From: Helicobacter sp. MIT 21-1697
GTDB taxonomy: Bacteria > Campylobacterota > Campylobacteria > Campylobacterales > Helicobacteraceae
DNA length: 64,000 bases
Reading direction: 5' to 3'
Assembly: GCF_026241255.1 (NCBI RefSeq)
Contig: NZ_JAPHNC010000001.1
Span: 186,001 to 250,000 of the forward strand
Positions 1-8,513 of this stretch are shown here, one piece after another (the first letter of the stretch is position 1; every line of letters starts with the position of its first letter). The position numbers were made by a program, and so were the translations under genes. The notes beneath the pieces are model-generated. The model did no database searches. It saw only the letters and a program-made list of their open reading frames with translations, and was not told the DNA's origin.

Positions 1-185
1 ATAGAGCTACCATCAAAAGGTATGCCCTCAAAACTTTCTTCATTAATCGCACTGCGCGAAAAGCTCAAATGATGCCATACGCCTTTAATATCACTAAATC
101 GGAAATCAATAAATTCTACTTCATTCTCATCACAGAATCTAAAAAATTCTGCTACTGCTTGTTTGTCTATGCTTACTCTACTCAT
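1..185 (-). CDS. glnA: Glutamine synthetase, N-terminal part (cut by window edge)
   Basis: Only the first 61 codons are inside the window. The reading frame starts MSRVSIDKQAVAEFF, continues with VEFIDFRFSDIKG and ends near FDGSS, which is the beta-grasp N-domain of type I glutamine synthetase (ATP-dependent synthesis of glutamine from glutamate and ammonia, cytoplasmic dodecamer). The start ATG is at 183-185, preceded by AAGGAGC at a normal distance. A TG-extended TATAAT lies about 40 bases upstream. The catalytic domain is outside the window. The call rests on the FDGSS motif and the order of motifs around it. Confidence 0.9.
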   Translation of the reverse strand, partial: MSRVSIDKQAVAEFFRFCDENEVEFIDFRFSDIKGVWHHLSFSRSAINEESFEGIPFDGSS

Positions 186-226
186 AAATGCTCCTTAAAA
201 TGCCTTGATAGAATCTTAATGTGTGG

Positions 227-232
227 ATTATA
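227..232 (-). promoter_or_regulatory. Probable -10 box of glnA
   Basis: On the minus strand the sequence reads TGCTATAAT, a TG-extended -10 with no obvious -35, as is usual for the housekeeping sigma factor of Helicobacter. It lies about 42 bases before the glnA start codon. Inferred from sequence only. Confidence 0.6.
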
Positions 233-315
233 GCATAAGTGAATATCGCTTCAACAAATATCAAAGTTTTTCAATGCAAATTCATTTTGATTTTTAAAGA
301 TTCTATAAATTTGCG

Positions 316-1380
316 CTAATTGGAATTTACTTTGCGATATTCTAGCTCATCTCTTGCCCTGCAACTTTTTGTTTTCGCAAGTTTTGCTAATGCTTCATTA
401 CTTAAAGAGCTATATTCATCGTGTTGGTCTATGATACAAGGCTTACATTTGGGCTTATCACAGAAAAAATTTGTTTTAAATGCCATATCATTGCGTCTTT
501 TACCCTTTGGACTATACCAATGTGCCCTGCCATCATAGGATAAGTCAAAATCCCATACTTCCCCATAGGCTCTAAGCGTGCCTTGAATGTGGCAGGGAAA
601 TATATTCACAAGCATTTGATAATCTCCCACCCTGCTTTGCACATCTGCATTGGTAAAGAAATACGCTATATCCTTTTTGCTGAAGTTTTGTGTTTGAAAA
701 TCACAAGGTGGATTATAAAGGTTAAGATTTTCGTGCGCTGGCGAATCTTCCAAATCTATAATGTTAAAATCTAATATCTCAATGTCTGCTTGTGCGGGAT
801 TATATTGATACGCAAATTGTTCTAAAAGTGGTGTAATTGTTGCTCCCGCATTTTTTAGCCTCTCTTCGCTTTGGAGTAGAGATTCTCTAGCACTTTCAAG
901 CCAATAATTGCGATTAAGAGGATACTCCTCTCCTCCTCGCAAAAGCAAAAAGAGTGCGTCATTATAGGCTTCTTGGTATTGCTCAATGGGCAAGAGATTT
1001 TTAACAAGGGCAAAAGTTCGCTCATCATTTGCAGCAAGAAAAAGCGCATTTGCTTCACCCATAAGATGAATATCTGCTCCTTTTGAAAGCATATAGGGCA
1101 AATGCTTAAAATACCGCTCAACAGGCGTTAAATCACCATTACTTTGATTGATATTTGCCCCAGATTCTATGAGGATTTTTGCACTATTAAAATCTTTAGC
1201 AATTAAAAGTGGAGACCACGACTGCCCCTCTTCGCCATCGGGGCTTAGTCCAAGTGAAAGCAAATAGGCTAAAATCTCCTCACTCCCAGCCCACGCTGCT
1301 CTCCCCACAGCGCATACATTTGAGGAATCTAATGCGTGGAGATTCACCCCCTGCTTTATTATTGCTTTGACTTCCTGCAA
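316..1380 (-). CDS. Ankyrin-repeat protein: body of a nonsense-interrupted lipoprotein gene
   Basis: The 354-codon frame has ankyrin-like units near its start (ILAYLLSLGLSPD, SAKILIESGANINQ, YMLSKGADIHLMG), which typically mediate protein-protein contacts. The C-terminal half has no domain I recognise and ends in a Lys/Arg-rich tail. The only start available in this open stretch is TTG at 1380, without a good ribosome site. The same frame continues upstream through a single TAA (1441-1443) to an ATG at 1569 that encodes a lipoprotein signal peptide and overlaps the trpS stop by four bases. I infer that the intact gene was 316-1569 (about 417 residues), an exported ankyrin lipoprotein, and that this copy is broken or depends on weak re-initiation. 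Confidence 0.6.
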   Translation of the reverse strand: MQEVKAIIKQGVNLHALDSSNVCAVGRAAWAGSEEILAYLLSLGLSPDGEEGQSWSPLLIAKDFNSAKILIESGANINQSNGDLTPVERYFKHLPYMLSKGADIHLMGEANALFLAANDERTFALVKNLLPIEQYQEAYNDALFLLLRGGEEYPLNRNYWLESARESLLQSEERLKNAGATITPLLEQFAYQYNPAQADIEILDFNIIDLEDSPAHENLNLYNPPCDFQTQNFSKKDIAYFFTNADVQSRVGDYQMLVNIFPCHIQGTLRAYGEVWDFDLSYDGRAHWYSPKGKRRNDMAFKTNFFCDKPKCKPCIIDQHDEYSSLSNEALAKLAKTKSCRARDELEYRKVNSN

Positions 1381-1440
1381 ATTTTTTGATTGCGTAATGG
1401 CAGCAAAAAAAGCTTTTTCTAATTGCGGATTGTTTTTTGA

Positions 1441-1569
1441 TTACAAGGGCTTTTGTGCTAGATTTTGGGTGGAATCTCTATCGTGTAATGCTGCTTCTAA
1501 ATCCCCCTTGTTTTCTTGTGAGCAGCTTATGAAGCATAGGGAGCAGAGGAAATAAACAAAAATCCTCAT
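1441..1569 (-). pseudogene. Lipoprotein signal peptide fragment belonging to the ankyrin gene
   Basis: ATG at 1569 shares ATGA with the trpS stop, a typical translational coupling. The 42 codons read [22 protein letters not shown] and so on: a charged N-terminus, a hydrophobic core and a lipobox ending at Cys16. They stop at TAA (1441-1443). Position 1569 minus 1380 is 189 bases, exactly 63 codons, so the downstream ankyrin body is in the same frame and only one stop codon separates the two parts. Either the stop is a real nonsense mutation or it is a sequencing error. Confidence 0.7.
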
Positions 1570-2570
1570 ACAAGCCCGACTAATCTTTTTGCATTCTCAT
1601 AAGTGGCTTTTGCGATAGGGCGGATAGAATCCGCACTTTTATCAAGCACACTTTGGATATAGGCTTTATCTTGGCTGATTTTGGCATAGGATTGTTGGAT
1701 AGGACGCAGAGATTCTATAATCACTTCAGCAAGAGCAGTTTTGAGATGTCCATAGCCTTTGCCTACAAATTCAGATTCTATATCTTGGCGACTTTTTTGT
1801 GTGAAAATCTCATAAATGCACAGCAGATTATACAACCCTGCACGAGATTCATCAAAGATAATGTTGCTTTGAGAATCTGTAACTGCCCTCTTGCATTTGC
1901 GTATAATGACATCAGGAGAATCAAGCAAGAATATCGCGTGGTTTTCGCCTTGAGCGGATTTGCTCATCTTGGATTCTGGATTGTCAAGTCCCATTACACG
2001 CGCACCAACTTGAGGTATCATAGGTTCAGGGAGAGTGAAGCATTCCCCATAATCACGATTAAAGCGCAAAGCCACATCACGCGTGAGTTCCAAATGCTGT
2101 TTTTGGTCTTGACCCACAGGCACAAAATCAGTTTGATAGAGTAAAATATCTGCAGCCATAAGCGCGGGGTAGTTGAATAAGCCGACATTAATATTTTTTG
2201 GATTTTTATTTGATTTGTCCTTAAACTGCGTCATACGACTCATATCGCCCATAGGGATATTACAATCTAAAATCCACGCTAACGCGGCGTGCTCATCAAT
2301 TTGGCTTTGGATAAAAAGATGTGATTTTTTGGTATCAATTCCACAAGCAAGGAGAATGCCTGCAAGTTCATAAGTTTTGTTTTGTAGTTCTTGTGGATTT
2401 TGTTGTATTGTAATGGCGTGAGAATTAACCACGCAAAAAATATTTTCATATTGCTCTTGAGAATCTACCCAATGTCTCACTGCGCCAAGATAATTGCCAA
2501 GATGAATATTGCCTGTGGGCTGGATACCTGAAAAAATACGCTTTTTGCCTAAATGAGCGTGAGATTGCAT
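1566..2570 (-). CDS. trpS: Tryptophanyl-tRNA synthetase
   Basis: Class I aminoacyl-tRNA synthetase that charges tRNA-Trp in the cytoplasm. The protein shows the HIGH-type signature TGNIHLGN at residues 19-26, the core [13 protein letters not shown] at about 153-165 and KMSKS at 201-205. I chose the ATG at 2570 ([13 protein letters not shown]) because GGGAG lies just upstream; a TTG five codons earlier would put the ribosome site inside the gene. The resulting 334 residues fit the family. It overlaps the downstream ankyrin lipoprotein gene by ATGA, so the two are probably co-transcribed. Confidence 0.97.
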   Translation of the reverse strand: MQSHAHLGKKRIFSGIQPTGNIHLGNYLGAVRHWVDSQEQYENIFCVVNSHAITIQQNPQELQNKTYELAGILLACGIDTKKSHLFIQSQIDEHAALAWILDCNIPMGDMSRMTQFKDKSNKNPKNINVGLFNYPALMAADILLYQTDFVPVGQDQKQHLELTRDVALRFNRDYGECFTLPEPMIPQVGARVMGLDNPESKMSKSAQGENHAIFLLDSPDVIIRKCKRAVTDSQSNIIFDESRAGLYNLLCIYEIFTQKSRQDIESEFVGKGYGHLKTALAEVIIESLRPIQQSYAKISQDKAYIQSVLDKSADSIRPIAKATYENAKRLVGLV

Positions 2571-2600
2571 ATTGCTCCCTTTCAATCAAACTAAAATCGT

Positions 2601-2606
2601 ATTATA
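2601..2606 (-). promoter_or_regulatory. Probable -10 box of trpS
   Basis: The minus strand reads CATATAATACG, giving TATAAT about 30 bases upstream of the trpS start. Inferred from similarity to the Helicobacter -10 consensus. Confidence 0.5.
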
Positions 2607-2860
2607 TGATATTTGGCTTAAGCATAAAAGTGATAGATGCTATTAAATCTGAAAAAACCAAAGAGAACTCGTTTTTTACCAAAAGAATATCAAAGAGTTG
2701 TTATACAAGGAAATGGGCATCATTTAGAAAAAGAATTTACCTTCATTCGCCAAAAACTAAAAGAAGCCTTAAGAATCTCAAGGTATAACTATTAGCGATG
2801 AGGAACTATAAAGAAAAGATAAAAGATTTTTAACACAAAATTCTATACCTAAACTTCAAT

Positions 2861-2866
2861 TATAAT
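2861..2866 (+). promoter_or_regulatory. Possible distal -10 box of the por operon
   Basis: TATAAT in the context caattataataaaaac, about 160 bases upstream of the first por gene. A perfect palindrome begins 18 bases downstream. A second -10-like box lies nearer the gene. Sequence inference only. Confidence 0.4.
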
Positions 2867-2883
2867 AAAAACTATCTTTGTAG

Positions 2884-2905
2884 TTAGTAAAAAATTTTTT
2901 ACTAA
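2884..2905. promoter_or_regulatory. Perfect 22-bp AT-rich palindrome upstream of porC
   Basis: The half-site ttagtaaaaaa is followed directly by its reverse complement ttttttactaa. It sits between the two putative -10 boxes of the por operon. It could be an operator, or a factor-independent terminator for reading from the left; the run of T lies inside the palindrome rather than after it, which makes an operator somewhat more likely. Confidence 0.4.
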
Positions 2906-2986
2906 AGTGTGTAGAATCTACCTATTTAAAGAAAGGCTTTTATTAAAATTGTTTCAAAATTATACAAAATCTAAGAATTGCTGTGC

Positions 2987-2992
2987 TAAAAT
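2987..2992 (+). promoter_or_regulatory. Probable proximal -10 box of the por operon
   Basis: TAAAAT in tgtgctaaaatccgc, 37 bases upstream of the porC start. The same tgctaaaat context recurs upstream of the lipoprotein gene at 30744, which supports a real promoter type. Confidence 0.5.
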
Positions 2993-3028
2993 CCGCACTT
3001 AAGAAACCAACACAATAAAGGAGAAAAA

Positions 3029-3589
3029 ATGCTAGAAATCAGGTGGCATTCTCGTGCTGGGCAAGGTGCTGTAACAGGCGCAAAAGGTCTTGCTGATGTA
3101 ATTGCAGGGACAGGCAAGGAAGTGCAAGCTTTTGCGTTTTATGGTTCAGCAAAACGTGGTGCTTCAATGACAGCGTATAATAGGATAGATTCCCAACCTA
3201 TCCTCAATCACGAGAAATTTATGAATCCGGATTATATTTTGGTTATTGACCCGGGTTTAGTGTTTATTACCAACATTTGCTTGTATGATAAGCCCTCTAC
3301 GAAATACATTATCACAACGCGTTTAAGCAAAGAAGAGTTAATTGAGAAAAAGCCCGAACTTGCAAGCAAAGAGATTTATACGCTTGATTGTATTCAAATC
3401 TCCATTGATGCGATTGGTAAATCTGTGCCTAATGCGCCTATGCTTGGGGCATTAATGAAAGTTTCAGGTATGCTTGAGATTGATTTCTTTTTAGAATCTT
3501 TTTCTAAAGTGCTTGGCAAAAAGCTTCCACCACAAGTTATTGAGGCAAATAAGGTGGCAATTAGACGAGCTTATGAGGAAGTCAAATAA
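3029..3589 (+). CDS. porC: Pyruvate:ferredoxin oxidoreductase, gamma subunit
   Basis: First gene of a four-gene operon in the order gamma-delta-alpha-beta, which is the order of the H. pylori pyruvate (not 2-oxoglutarate) oxidoreductase. The 186 residues match the usual length of the gamma subunit. The N-terminus has the family signature WHSRAGQGAVTGAK followed by GSAKRGASMTAYNRI, which helps hold the coenzyme A and TPP sites. The enzyme makes acetyl-CoA and reduced flavodoxin/ferredoxin from pyruvate in the cytoplasm and is oxygen-sensitive. AAAGGAG precedes the ATG. Called porG in some annotations. Confidence 0.93.
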   Translation: MLEIRWHSRAGQGAVTGAKGLADVIAGTGKEVQAFAFYGSAKRGASMTAYNRIDSQPILNHEKFMNPDYILVIDPGLVFITNICLYDKPSTKYIITTRLSKEELIEKKPELASKEIYTLDCIQISIDAIGKSVPNAPMLGALMKVSGMLEIDFFLESFSKVLGKKLPPQVIEANKVAIRRAYEEVK

Positions 3590-3604
3590 GACAAAGGAGA
3601 GATT

Positions 3605-4012
3605 ATGGATAAGTTAAAAGATTGGGATAAATTTGAAATCGGCTCTGTGCTTTTTCCTTTCAAAAAAGGCGTAGATGGAAGAAAAGAGCTGTATAAATAT
3701 GAAAGAACATATAGTGGGGATAGTTCTTTTACCGATAGTGTGGCTCATTGGCGTGTAGAAAAGCCTGTGCATAATAGTGAGATTTGCATTAATTGTTTTA
3801 ATTGTTGGGTATTTTGTCCTGATGCAGCAATCCTTACAAAAGATGAGAAACTTGCGGGAGTGGATTATGTGCATTGCAAAGGTTGTGGTGTATGTGTAGA
3901 TGTATGTCCTACAAATCCTAAATCATTGCTTATGTTTAATGACCATAAGGATAATGAGCAAGTCCTCAAAGAGTGGCCAGCTAAAGAATCCAAAAAACCC
4001 CAGAATGCATAG
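3605..4012 (+). CDS. porD: Pyruvate:ferredoxin oxidoreductase, delta (ferredoxin) subunit
   Basis: This is the electron-transfer subunit, with two 4Fe-4S binding motifs: C61-x2-C64-x2-C67-x3-C71-P and C91-x2-C94-x2-C97-x3-C101-P. It passes electrons from the TPP site of the beta subunit to the outside acceptor. The 135 residues are close to the H. pylori protein, including the N-terminal extension before the ferredoxin fold. It begins 15 bases after porC, with GGAGAG before the ATG. Confidence 0.93.
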   Translation: MDKLKDWDKFEIGSVLFPFKKGVDGRKELYKYERTYSGDSSFTDSVAHWRVEKPVHNSEICINCFNCWVFCPDAAILTKDEKLAGVDYVHCKGCGVCVDVCPTNPKSLLMFNDHKDNEQVLKEWPAKESKKPQNA

Positions 4013-4023
4013 AGGAGGAAAGA

Positions 4024-5244
4024 ATGGCTAAAACAATGGAATTACGAACAATTGAGGTGTGGGACGGGAATATGGCAGCCTCTCAAGCATTGCGTCAAGC
4101 ACAAATTGATGTGGTAGCTGCTTATCCTATTACGCCTTCAACTCCGATTGTGCAAAACTATGGAAATTTTGTGAGTAATGGCTATATTGATGGTGAGTTT
4201 GTAATGGTAGAATCTGAACACGCTGCTATGAGTGCGTGTGTAGGTGCTGCTGCAGCTGGAGGAAGAGTAGCAACTGCGACAAGCTCTCAAGGTTTTGCAC
4301 TTATGGTAGAGGTGCTTTATCAGGCTTCTGGTATGCGTTTGCCTATCGTTTTGAATCTTGTCAATCGCGCACTTGCCGCGCCGCTCAATGTGAATGGGGA
4401 TCATTCTGATATGTATCTTAGTCGTGATACAGGTTGGATAAATCTTGCTACTTATAATCCCCAAGAAGCATATGATTTTAACCTTATGGCTTTTAAAATT
4501 GCTGAAGATAAACGCGTAAGAGTGCCTGTGATTGTGAATCAAGATGGTTTTATTTGCTCTCACACTGCTCAATCAGTGCGTCCATTTACCGATGAGGAGG
4601 CATATAAATTTATTGGCGATTATATTTCACATAATCCTATGCTTGATTTTGCTAATCCTATCACTTATGGAGCGCAAACAGAGGAGGATTGGCATTTTGA
4701 ACATAAAGCACAACTCCATAAGGGCATTATGGATTCAGCAGCAGTGATAGAGGAAGTGTTTGAATCTTTTGCAAAGGTTTCGGGGCGCGCATATAATCTT
4801 GTTGAGACTTATATGCGCGAAGATGCAGAGGTGGCGATTGTTGCACTTGGCACAAGCGTAGAATCTGCTCGTGTGGCTGCTCAAAAAGTGCGCAAAGAGA
4901 AAGGAATCAAAGCAGGAGTGCTTTCGATTCGGACTTTGCGTCCATTTCCTTTTAAACAATTAGGAGAGGCACTCAAATCTCTTAAAGCTGTGGCGTGCCT
5001 TGATAGAAGTCTTCCCGCTGGTGCGCTTGGTATGCTCTTTAACGAATTTTCAGCTGCGGCTTTATCTGCTGGAGCACACCCTGTAATGTCAAATTATATC
5101 TATGGACTTGGCGGACGCGATTTGACGCAGGCACATTTAGAGAGTATTTTTGGTGAGCTTGATGCCAATGCAAAAGCTGGTAAGCTTACACACCCAGTTC
5201 AACAAATGTTAGGGCTTCGCGGACCTAAAATGAGCTTTTTTTAA
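4024..5244 (+). CDS. porA: Pyruvate:ferredoxin oxidoreductase, alpha subunit
   Basis: The alpha subunit carries the pyrimidine-binding domain (VVAAYPITPSTPIVQ near residue 30, FVMVESEHAAMSACVGAAAAGGR near residue 60) and a C-terminal transketolase-like domain (EVAIVALGTSVESARVAAQ). Length 406 fits the H. pylori PorA. It works with the beta subunit to bind TPP and decarboxylate pyruvate. It follows porD by 11 bases with GAGGAGG in front. Confidence 0.95.
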   Translation: MAKTMELRTIEVWDGNMAASQALRQAQIDVVAAYPITPSTPIVQNYGNFVSNGYIDGEFVMVESEHAAMSACVGAAAAGGRVATATSSQGFALMVEVLYQASGMRLPIVLNLVNRALAAPLNVNGDHSDMYLSRDTGWINLATYNPQEAYDFNLMAFKIAEDKRVRVPVIVNQDGFICSHTAQSVRPFTDEEAYKFIGDYISHNPMLDFANPITYGAQTEEDWHFEHKAQLHKGIMDSAAVIEEVFESFAKVSGRAYNLVETYMREDAEVAIVALGTSVESARVAAQKVRKEKGIKAGVLSIRTLRPFPFKQLGEALKSLKAVACLDRSLPAGALGMLFNEFSAAALSAGAHPVMSNYIYGLGGRDLTQAHLESIFGELDANAKAGKLTHPVQQMLGLRGPKMSFF

Positions 5245-5251
5245 GGAGAAT

Positions 5252-6202
5252 ATGATGGTAAAAGAAGTTAAAAATCTCAAAGAGTTTCAAAAATCATCAA
5301 AGAAATTTGAGGGTGCGCATTTGCTTTGTCCGGGTTGCGCTCACGGAATGATTGTGCGCGAGGTATTAAGTGCGGTTGATGGACCTATTATTTTGGGAAA
5401 TTCCACAGGTTGTCTTGAGGTTTCAAGTGCAGTATATCCACATACAAGCTGGGACGTGCCTTGGATACATATTGGGTTTGAAAATGGTTCTACTGCTGTG
5501 GCTGGTGCAGAGGCTATGTATAAAGCTCTTGCACGCAAAGGTAGATACACAGGTGAAAAACCTAAATTTGTTGCATTTGGCGGAGATGGTGCAACTTATG
5601 ACATTGGATTCCAATGGATTAGCGGGTGTTTTGAGCGCGGACACGATATGACTTATATTTGTCTTGATAACGAAGTGTATGCAAATACAGGTGGGCAGAG
5701 AAGCGGCTCTACCCCGCTAGGTTCTAGCACTTCTACAACTCCTGCAGGAAGCGCAAGCTATGGAAAAAAGGAGCGCAAAAAAGATTTACTTTTTATTATG
5801 GCAGCTCATCACGCTCCTTATGTTGCCCAAGTCGCTCCAAATAAATGGAAAGATATGAATAAAAAGATTAAACGCGCTATTGATACAGAGGGTCCGACAT
5901 TTATCAATGCAATGAGTGCTTGCACGACAGAATGGCGATTTGAATCTAACAAAACCGTTGAAATTAGTGATTTAGCTGTGGATTCTCTTGTATTTCCATT
6001 ATTTGAAATTATTAATGGTGTGGAGTTGCACATTACTTATCGTCCGCGTAATGTTATCCCAGTGCGCGATTATTTGGGTGCGCAAGGACGTTTTAAACAT
6101 CTTTTTAAACCTGAAAATGAGCATATCATTAAGCAATTTCAAAAAGATGTTGAAACGCGTTGGGAATATCTCCAACGAAGAGAGGAAATTAATCCCAAAT
6201 AA
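5252..6202 (+). CDS. porB: Pyruvate:ferredoxin oxidoreductase, beta subunit
   Basis: TPP-binding subunit. It has the diphosphate/magnesium motif GDG at 111-113 with Asn140 and Asn145 (LDNEVYANTGGQ), and N-terminal Cys26/Cys29 (CPGCAHG) that take part in a cluster in this family. The 316 residues agree with PorB; the OorB subunit of the 2-oxoglutarate enzyme is clearly shorter, which supports the pyruvate assignment of the whole operon. The gene starts 8 bases after porA, behind AAGGAG. Confidence 0.95.
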   Translation: MMVKEVKNLKEFQKSSKKFEGAHLLCPGCAHGMIVREVLSAVDGPIILGNSTGCLEVSSAVYPHTSWDVPWIHIGFENGSTAVAGAEAMYKALARKGRYTGEKPKFVAFGGDGATYDIGFQWISGCFERGHDMTYICLDNEVYANTGGQRSGSTPLGSSTSTTPAGSASYGKKERKKDLLFIMAAHHAPYVAQVAPNKWKDMNKKIKRAIDTEGPTFINAMSACTTEWRFESNKTVEISDLAVDSLVFPLFEIINGVELHITYRPRNVIPVRDYLGAQGRFKHLFKPENEHIIKQFQKDVETRWEYLQRREEINPK

Positions 6203-6217
6203 GAATCTTTATAGAGA

Positions 6218-6246
6218 ACTGCATATTAATAAATTTTTTATGCAGT
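6218..6246 (+). terminator. Possible stem-loop after the por operon
   Basis: Perfect 8-bp arms actgcata / tatgcagt with a 13-base loop, 16 bases after the porB stop. There is no good T-run behind it, and the rpoD -10 box follows at once, so it may be a weak terminator or an RNA processing site. Confidence 0.35.
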
Positions 6247-6252
6247 CTTAGA

Positions 6253-6258
6253 TAAAAT
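6253..6258 (+). promoter_or_regulatory. Possible -10 box of rpoD
   Basis: TAAAAT in gataaaattgcc, about 37 bases before the rpoD start. Spacing and context resemble the other Helicobacter-like promoters in this window. Confidence 0.45.
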
Positions 6259-6294
6259 TGCCGATTTTGTTATATCCCATTTAAGGACATTGCT

Positions 6295-8166
6295 ATGTCA
6301 GAAAAATCCGATAAAATCAGTAAAAAATCAAAAGAAGTTAATGCCGAATTAGAAAGTCTTTTTAAAGAAGAAGATAGTGATTATATCACTTATGAAAAAA
6401 TTGCCCAAATTATCCTTAAAGCCCCTACTACTACACAAGTTAAGAAAATTAAAGACTTAAGCAAAAAATATAAAAAACAACTTTTGAGTTCATCTGAAGT
6501 TGCCAAAATGCTCAATACTCAAGAACAGATTAAGCGCCAAGCTGATAAGAAAAAAATGCTCAATGAAGAGCTTGAAGATGAATTTGATTTTATGAAAGAT
6601 AAGGAATTACTTGAGTGGAGCAGAAGTGATAGCCCTGTGCGTATGTATTTGCGTGAAATGGGGCAAATTTCACTTTTGACAAAAGAAGAAGAAATTAGCT
6701 TAAGTAAAAAAATAGAATTAGGCGAAAATACGATTCTTGATGCGATTTGCTCTGTGCCTTATTTGATTGATTTTATTTATGATTACAAAGACGCCCTTAT
6801 AAATCGTGAGCGGCGCGTTAAAGAGCTTTTTAAAAGTTTTGATGATGATGAAGAGGAGAGTGAGGAGGAAGAGGAAGAATTTGATATGCTTGATGATGAG
6901 GAAGCATCGCGTAAATCTAATTCTAAAAAAGACCAAAAGCGTGTAGAGAAGGTTATGGAAAGTTTCAAAGCACTCGATAAAGCCAAAAGAGAATGGCTCA
7001 AAGTGCTTGAAACACCCATAACAGAGGGTGAAGACGAGTTGGCTCATATTTTGCTCCTCTCACATAAGAAGCATATTTTAAAGATAAAGCTTTTAGATTT
7101 AGGACCTACGAGTAAGCTTATTGGTGAGCTTGTAAAAGCAATGGAAAACACTCTAAAAAGTGGTGATGGCTTTGAACGCGAATTGAAACGTTTAGAATAT
7201 AAATTGCCATTGTTTAATGATATGCTTGTTGAGAATCATCAAAAAATCCTTGCGAATATCACAACAATGAGCCGCGATGAGATAGCCGCAATGGTGCCAG
7301 AAACAACAATGGTAAGTGTGTATGTGGAACTCAAGAAACTTTTTCAAACTAAAGAGGCAAGTGAGGGGGGATTCAATTTAGAGCCAGAAAAGCTTAAAGA
7401 AATCTTAGAGCAAATCAAACGTGGTAAGTCTATCTCCGATAAGGCAAAGGCGAAAATGGCAAAATCCAATCTCCGCTTGGTGGTGAGTATTGCCAAACGT
7501 TACACAAATCGTGGTTTGCCTTTCCTTGATTTAATCCAAGAGGGCAACATTGGACTTATGAAAGCAGTGGATAAGTTTGAATACAAAAAAGGCTTTAAAT
7601 TTTCAACTTATGCGACTTGGTGGATTAGACAGGCAATCTCTCGTGCGATAGCTGACCAAGCACGCACGATTCGTATTCCTATCCATATGATTGAAACGAT
7701 TAATAGAATCCACAAGATTATGCGCAAACACGTGCAAGAAACAGGCAAAGAGCCAGATATTGATTTTATCGCTAAAGAAGTGGGGTTGCCTATTGATAAA
7801 GTAAAAAATGTGATTAAAATCACAAAAGAACCTGTGAGCCTTGATGCGCCTATTGGAAGCGATGATGATGGTAAGTTTGGAGATTTTGTGGAGGATAAAA
7901 GCTCGGTTGGTCCTATGGATTATATCCTTAAAGAAGATTTAAAAGTGCAAATTGATGAGGTGTTAGAACAGCTCAATGATAGAGAAAAGGCGGTGATTCG
8001 TATGCGTTTTGGCTTGCTTGATGATGAATCTGATAGAACACTAGAAGAAATTGGTAAGGAACTCAATGTAACGCGTGAGAGAGTGCGACAAATAGAATCA
8101 AGTGCGATTAAAAAACTCAAGCACCCAAAAGTAGGTAGAAAGCTTAAAAATTATATTGAGGAATGA
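6295..8166 (+). CDS. rpoD: RNA polymerase sigma factor RpoD (sigma-70/80)
   Basis: Primary sigma factor. Region 1.2 is visible from about residue 112 ([21 protein letters not shown]), region 2 from about 385 ([19 protein letters not shown], then [20 protein letters not shown]) and region 4.2 from about 582 ([21 protein letters not shown]). A non-conserved spacer at about 182-204 is almost purely Asp/Glu. Length 623 is a little shorter than H. pylori RpoD. It has its own -10-like box after the por operon. Its known promoter preference, an extended -10 without a conserved -35, agrees with the boxes seen elsewhere here. Confidence 0.97.
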   Translation: MSEKSDKISKKSKEVNAELESLFKEEDSDYITYEKIAQIILKAPTTTQVKKIKDLSKKYKKQLLSSSEVAKMLNTQEQIKRQADKKKMLNEELEDEFDFMKDKELLEWSRSDSPVRMYLREMGQISLLTKEEEISLSKKIELGENTILDAICSVPYLIDFIYDYKDALINRERRVKELFKSFDDDEEESEEEEEEFDMLDDEEASRKSNSKKDQKRVEKVMESFKALDKAKREWLKVLETPITEGEDELAHILLLSHKKHILKIKLLDLGPTSKLIGELVKAMENTLKSGDGFERELKRLEYKLPLFNDMLVENHQKILANITTMSRDEIAAMVPETTMVSVYVELKKLFQTKEASEGGFNLEPEKLKEILEQIKRGKSISDKAKAKMAKSNLRLVVSIAKRYTNRGLPFLDLIQEGNIGLMKAVDKFEYKKGFKFSTYATWWIRQAISRAIADQARTIRIPIHMIETINRIHKIMRKHVQETGKEPDIDFIAKEVGLPIDKVKNVIKITKEPVSLDAPIGSDDDGKFGDFVEDKSSVGPMDYILKEDLKVQIDEVLEQLNDREKAVIRMRFGLLDDESDRTLEEIGKELNVTRERVRQIESSAIKKLKHPKVGRKLKNYIEE

Positions 8167-8239
8167 TGCGTATTTTATGTATTTTTTAGATTTTTAAGAT
8201 AGAATCCGAGTTTTATTTATACCAATCAAGGAGGTCAAA

Positions 8240-8512
8240 ATGGCTTTAGATATGGCGAAGAAAAAAGAGATTATTACTAAATTCGCACGAGATAGCAAGG
8301 ATACAGGTTCAAGTGAGGTGCAAATTGCACTCCTTTCACAAAGAATCGCAGATTTAACAGAGCATTTAAAAGCTAATCCAAAAGATCATTCAAGTCGTTT
8401 GGGGCTTTTAAAACTTGTCGGGCAGAGAAAATCACTTCTTTCTTATCTTAAGAAAACGCAATACAATCGTTATGCGAAGCTTATCAGTGAGCTCAAACTC
8501 AAAGACAGATAA
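8240..8512 (+). CDS. rpsO: 30S ribosomal protein S15
   Basis: The 90-residue protein carries the S15 pattern [23 protein letters not shown] and [23 protein letters not shown]. It binds 16S rRNA early in 30S assembly. A strong AAGGAGGTC precedes the ATG, and a TAGAAT box at about 8200 could be its -10. It faces the DUF268 methyltransferase gene on the other strand with one base between the stop codons. Confidence 0.97.
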   Translation: MALDMAKKKEIITKFARDSKDTGSSEVQIALLSQRIADLTEHLKANPKDHSSRLGLLKLVGQRKSLLSYLKKTQYNRYAKLISELKLKDR

Positions 8513-8513
8513 G

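Larger units (their letters stand above)
2607..3010 (+). other. Intergenic region with a possible decayed gene and two promoters
   Basis: There is no intact gene in these roughly 400 bases. From about 2650 to 2787 one plus-strand frame reads like protein (LPKEYQRVVIQGNGHHLEKE, then FTFIRQKLKEALR) but has no start codon. The frame before it (KVIDAIKSEK) and the frame after it (SQGITISDEEL) differ, which would fit a small gene broken by frameshifts at A-runs. I do not recognise the family. Further along lie two -10-like boxes and a perfect AT-rich palindrome that belong to the porCDAB promoter region. Confidence 0.35.

Noticed and set aside
1653-2144. Long plus-strand open frame of 163 codons
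   Set aside because: It is exactly antisense to the core of trpS, has no ribosome site and no recognisable product.
2606-2788. 60-codon ORF starting MIFGLSIKVID
   Set aside because: No ribosome site. The protein-like part of this region lies in a different frame, so a decayed gene is more likely than this ORF.
4138-4572. Minus-strand open frame of 144 codons
   Set aside because: Antisense to porA; His/Ser/Thr-rich composition typical of a shadow frame.
6841-6906. Acidic low-complexity stretch in rpoD as a slippage repeat
   Set aside because: Mixed GAT/GAA/GAG codons without a regular repeat unit; normal for the sigma-70 non-conserved region.
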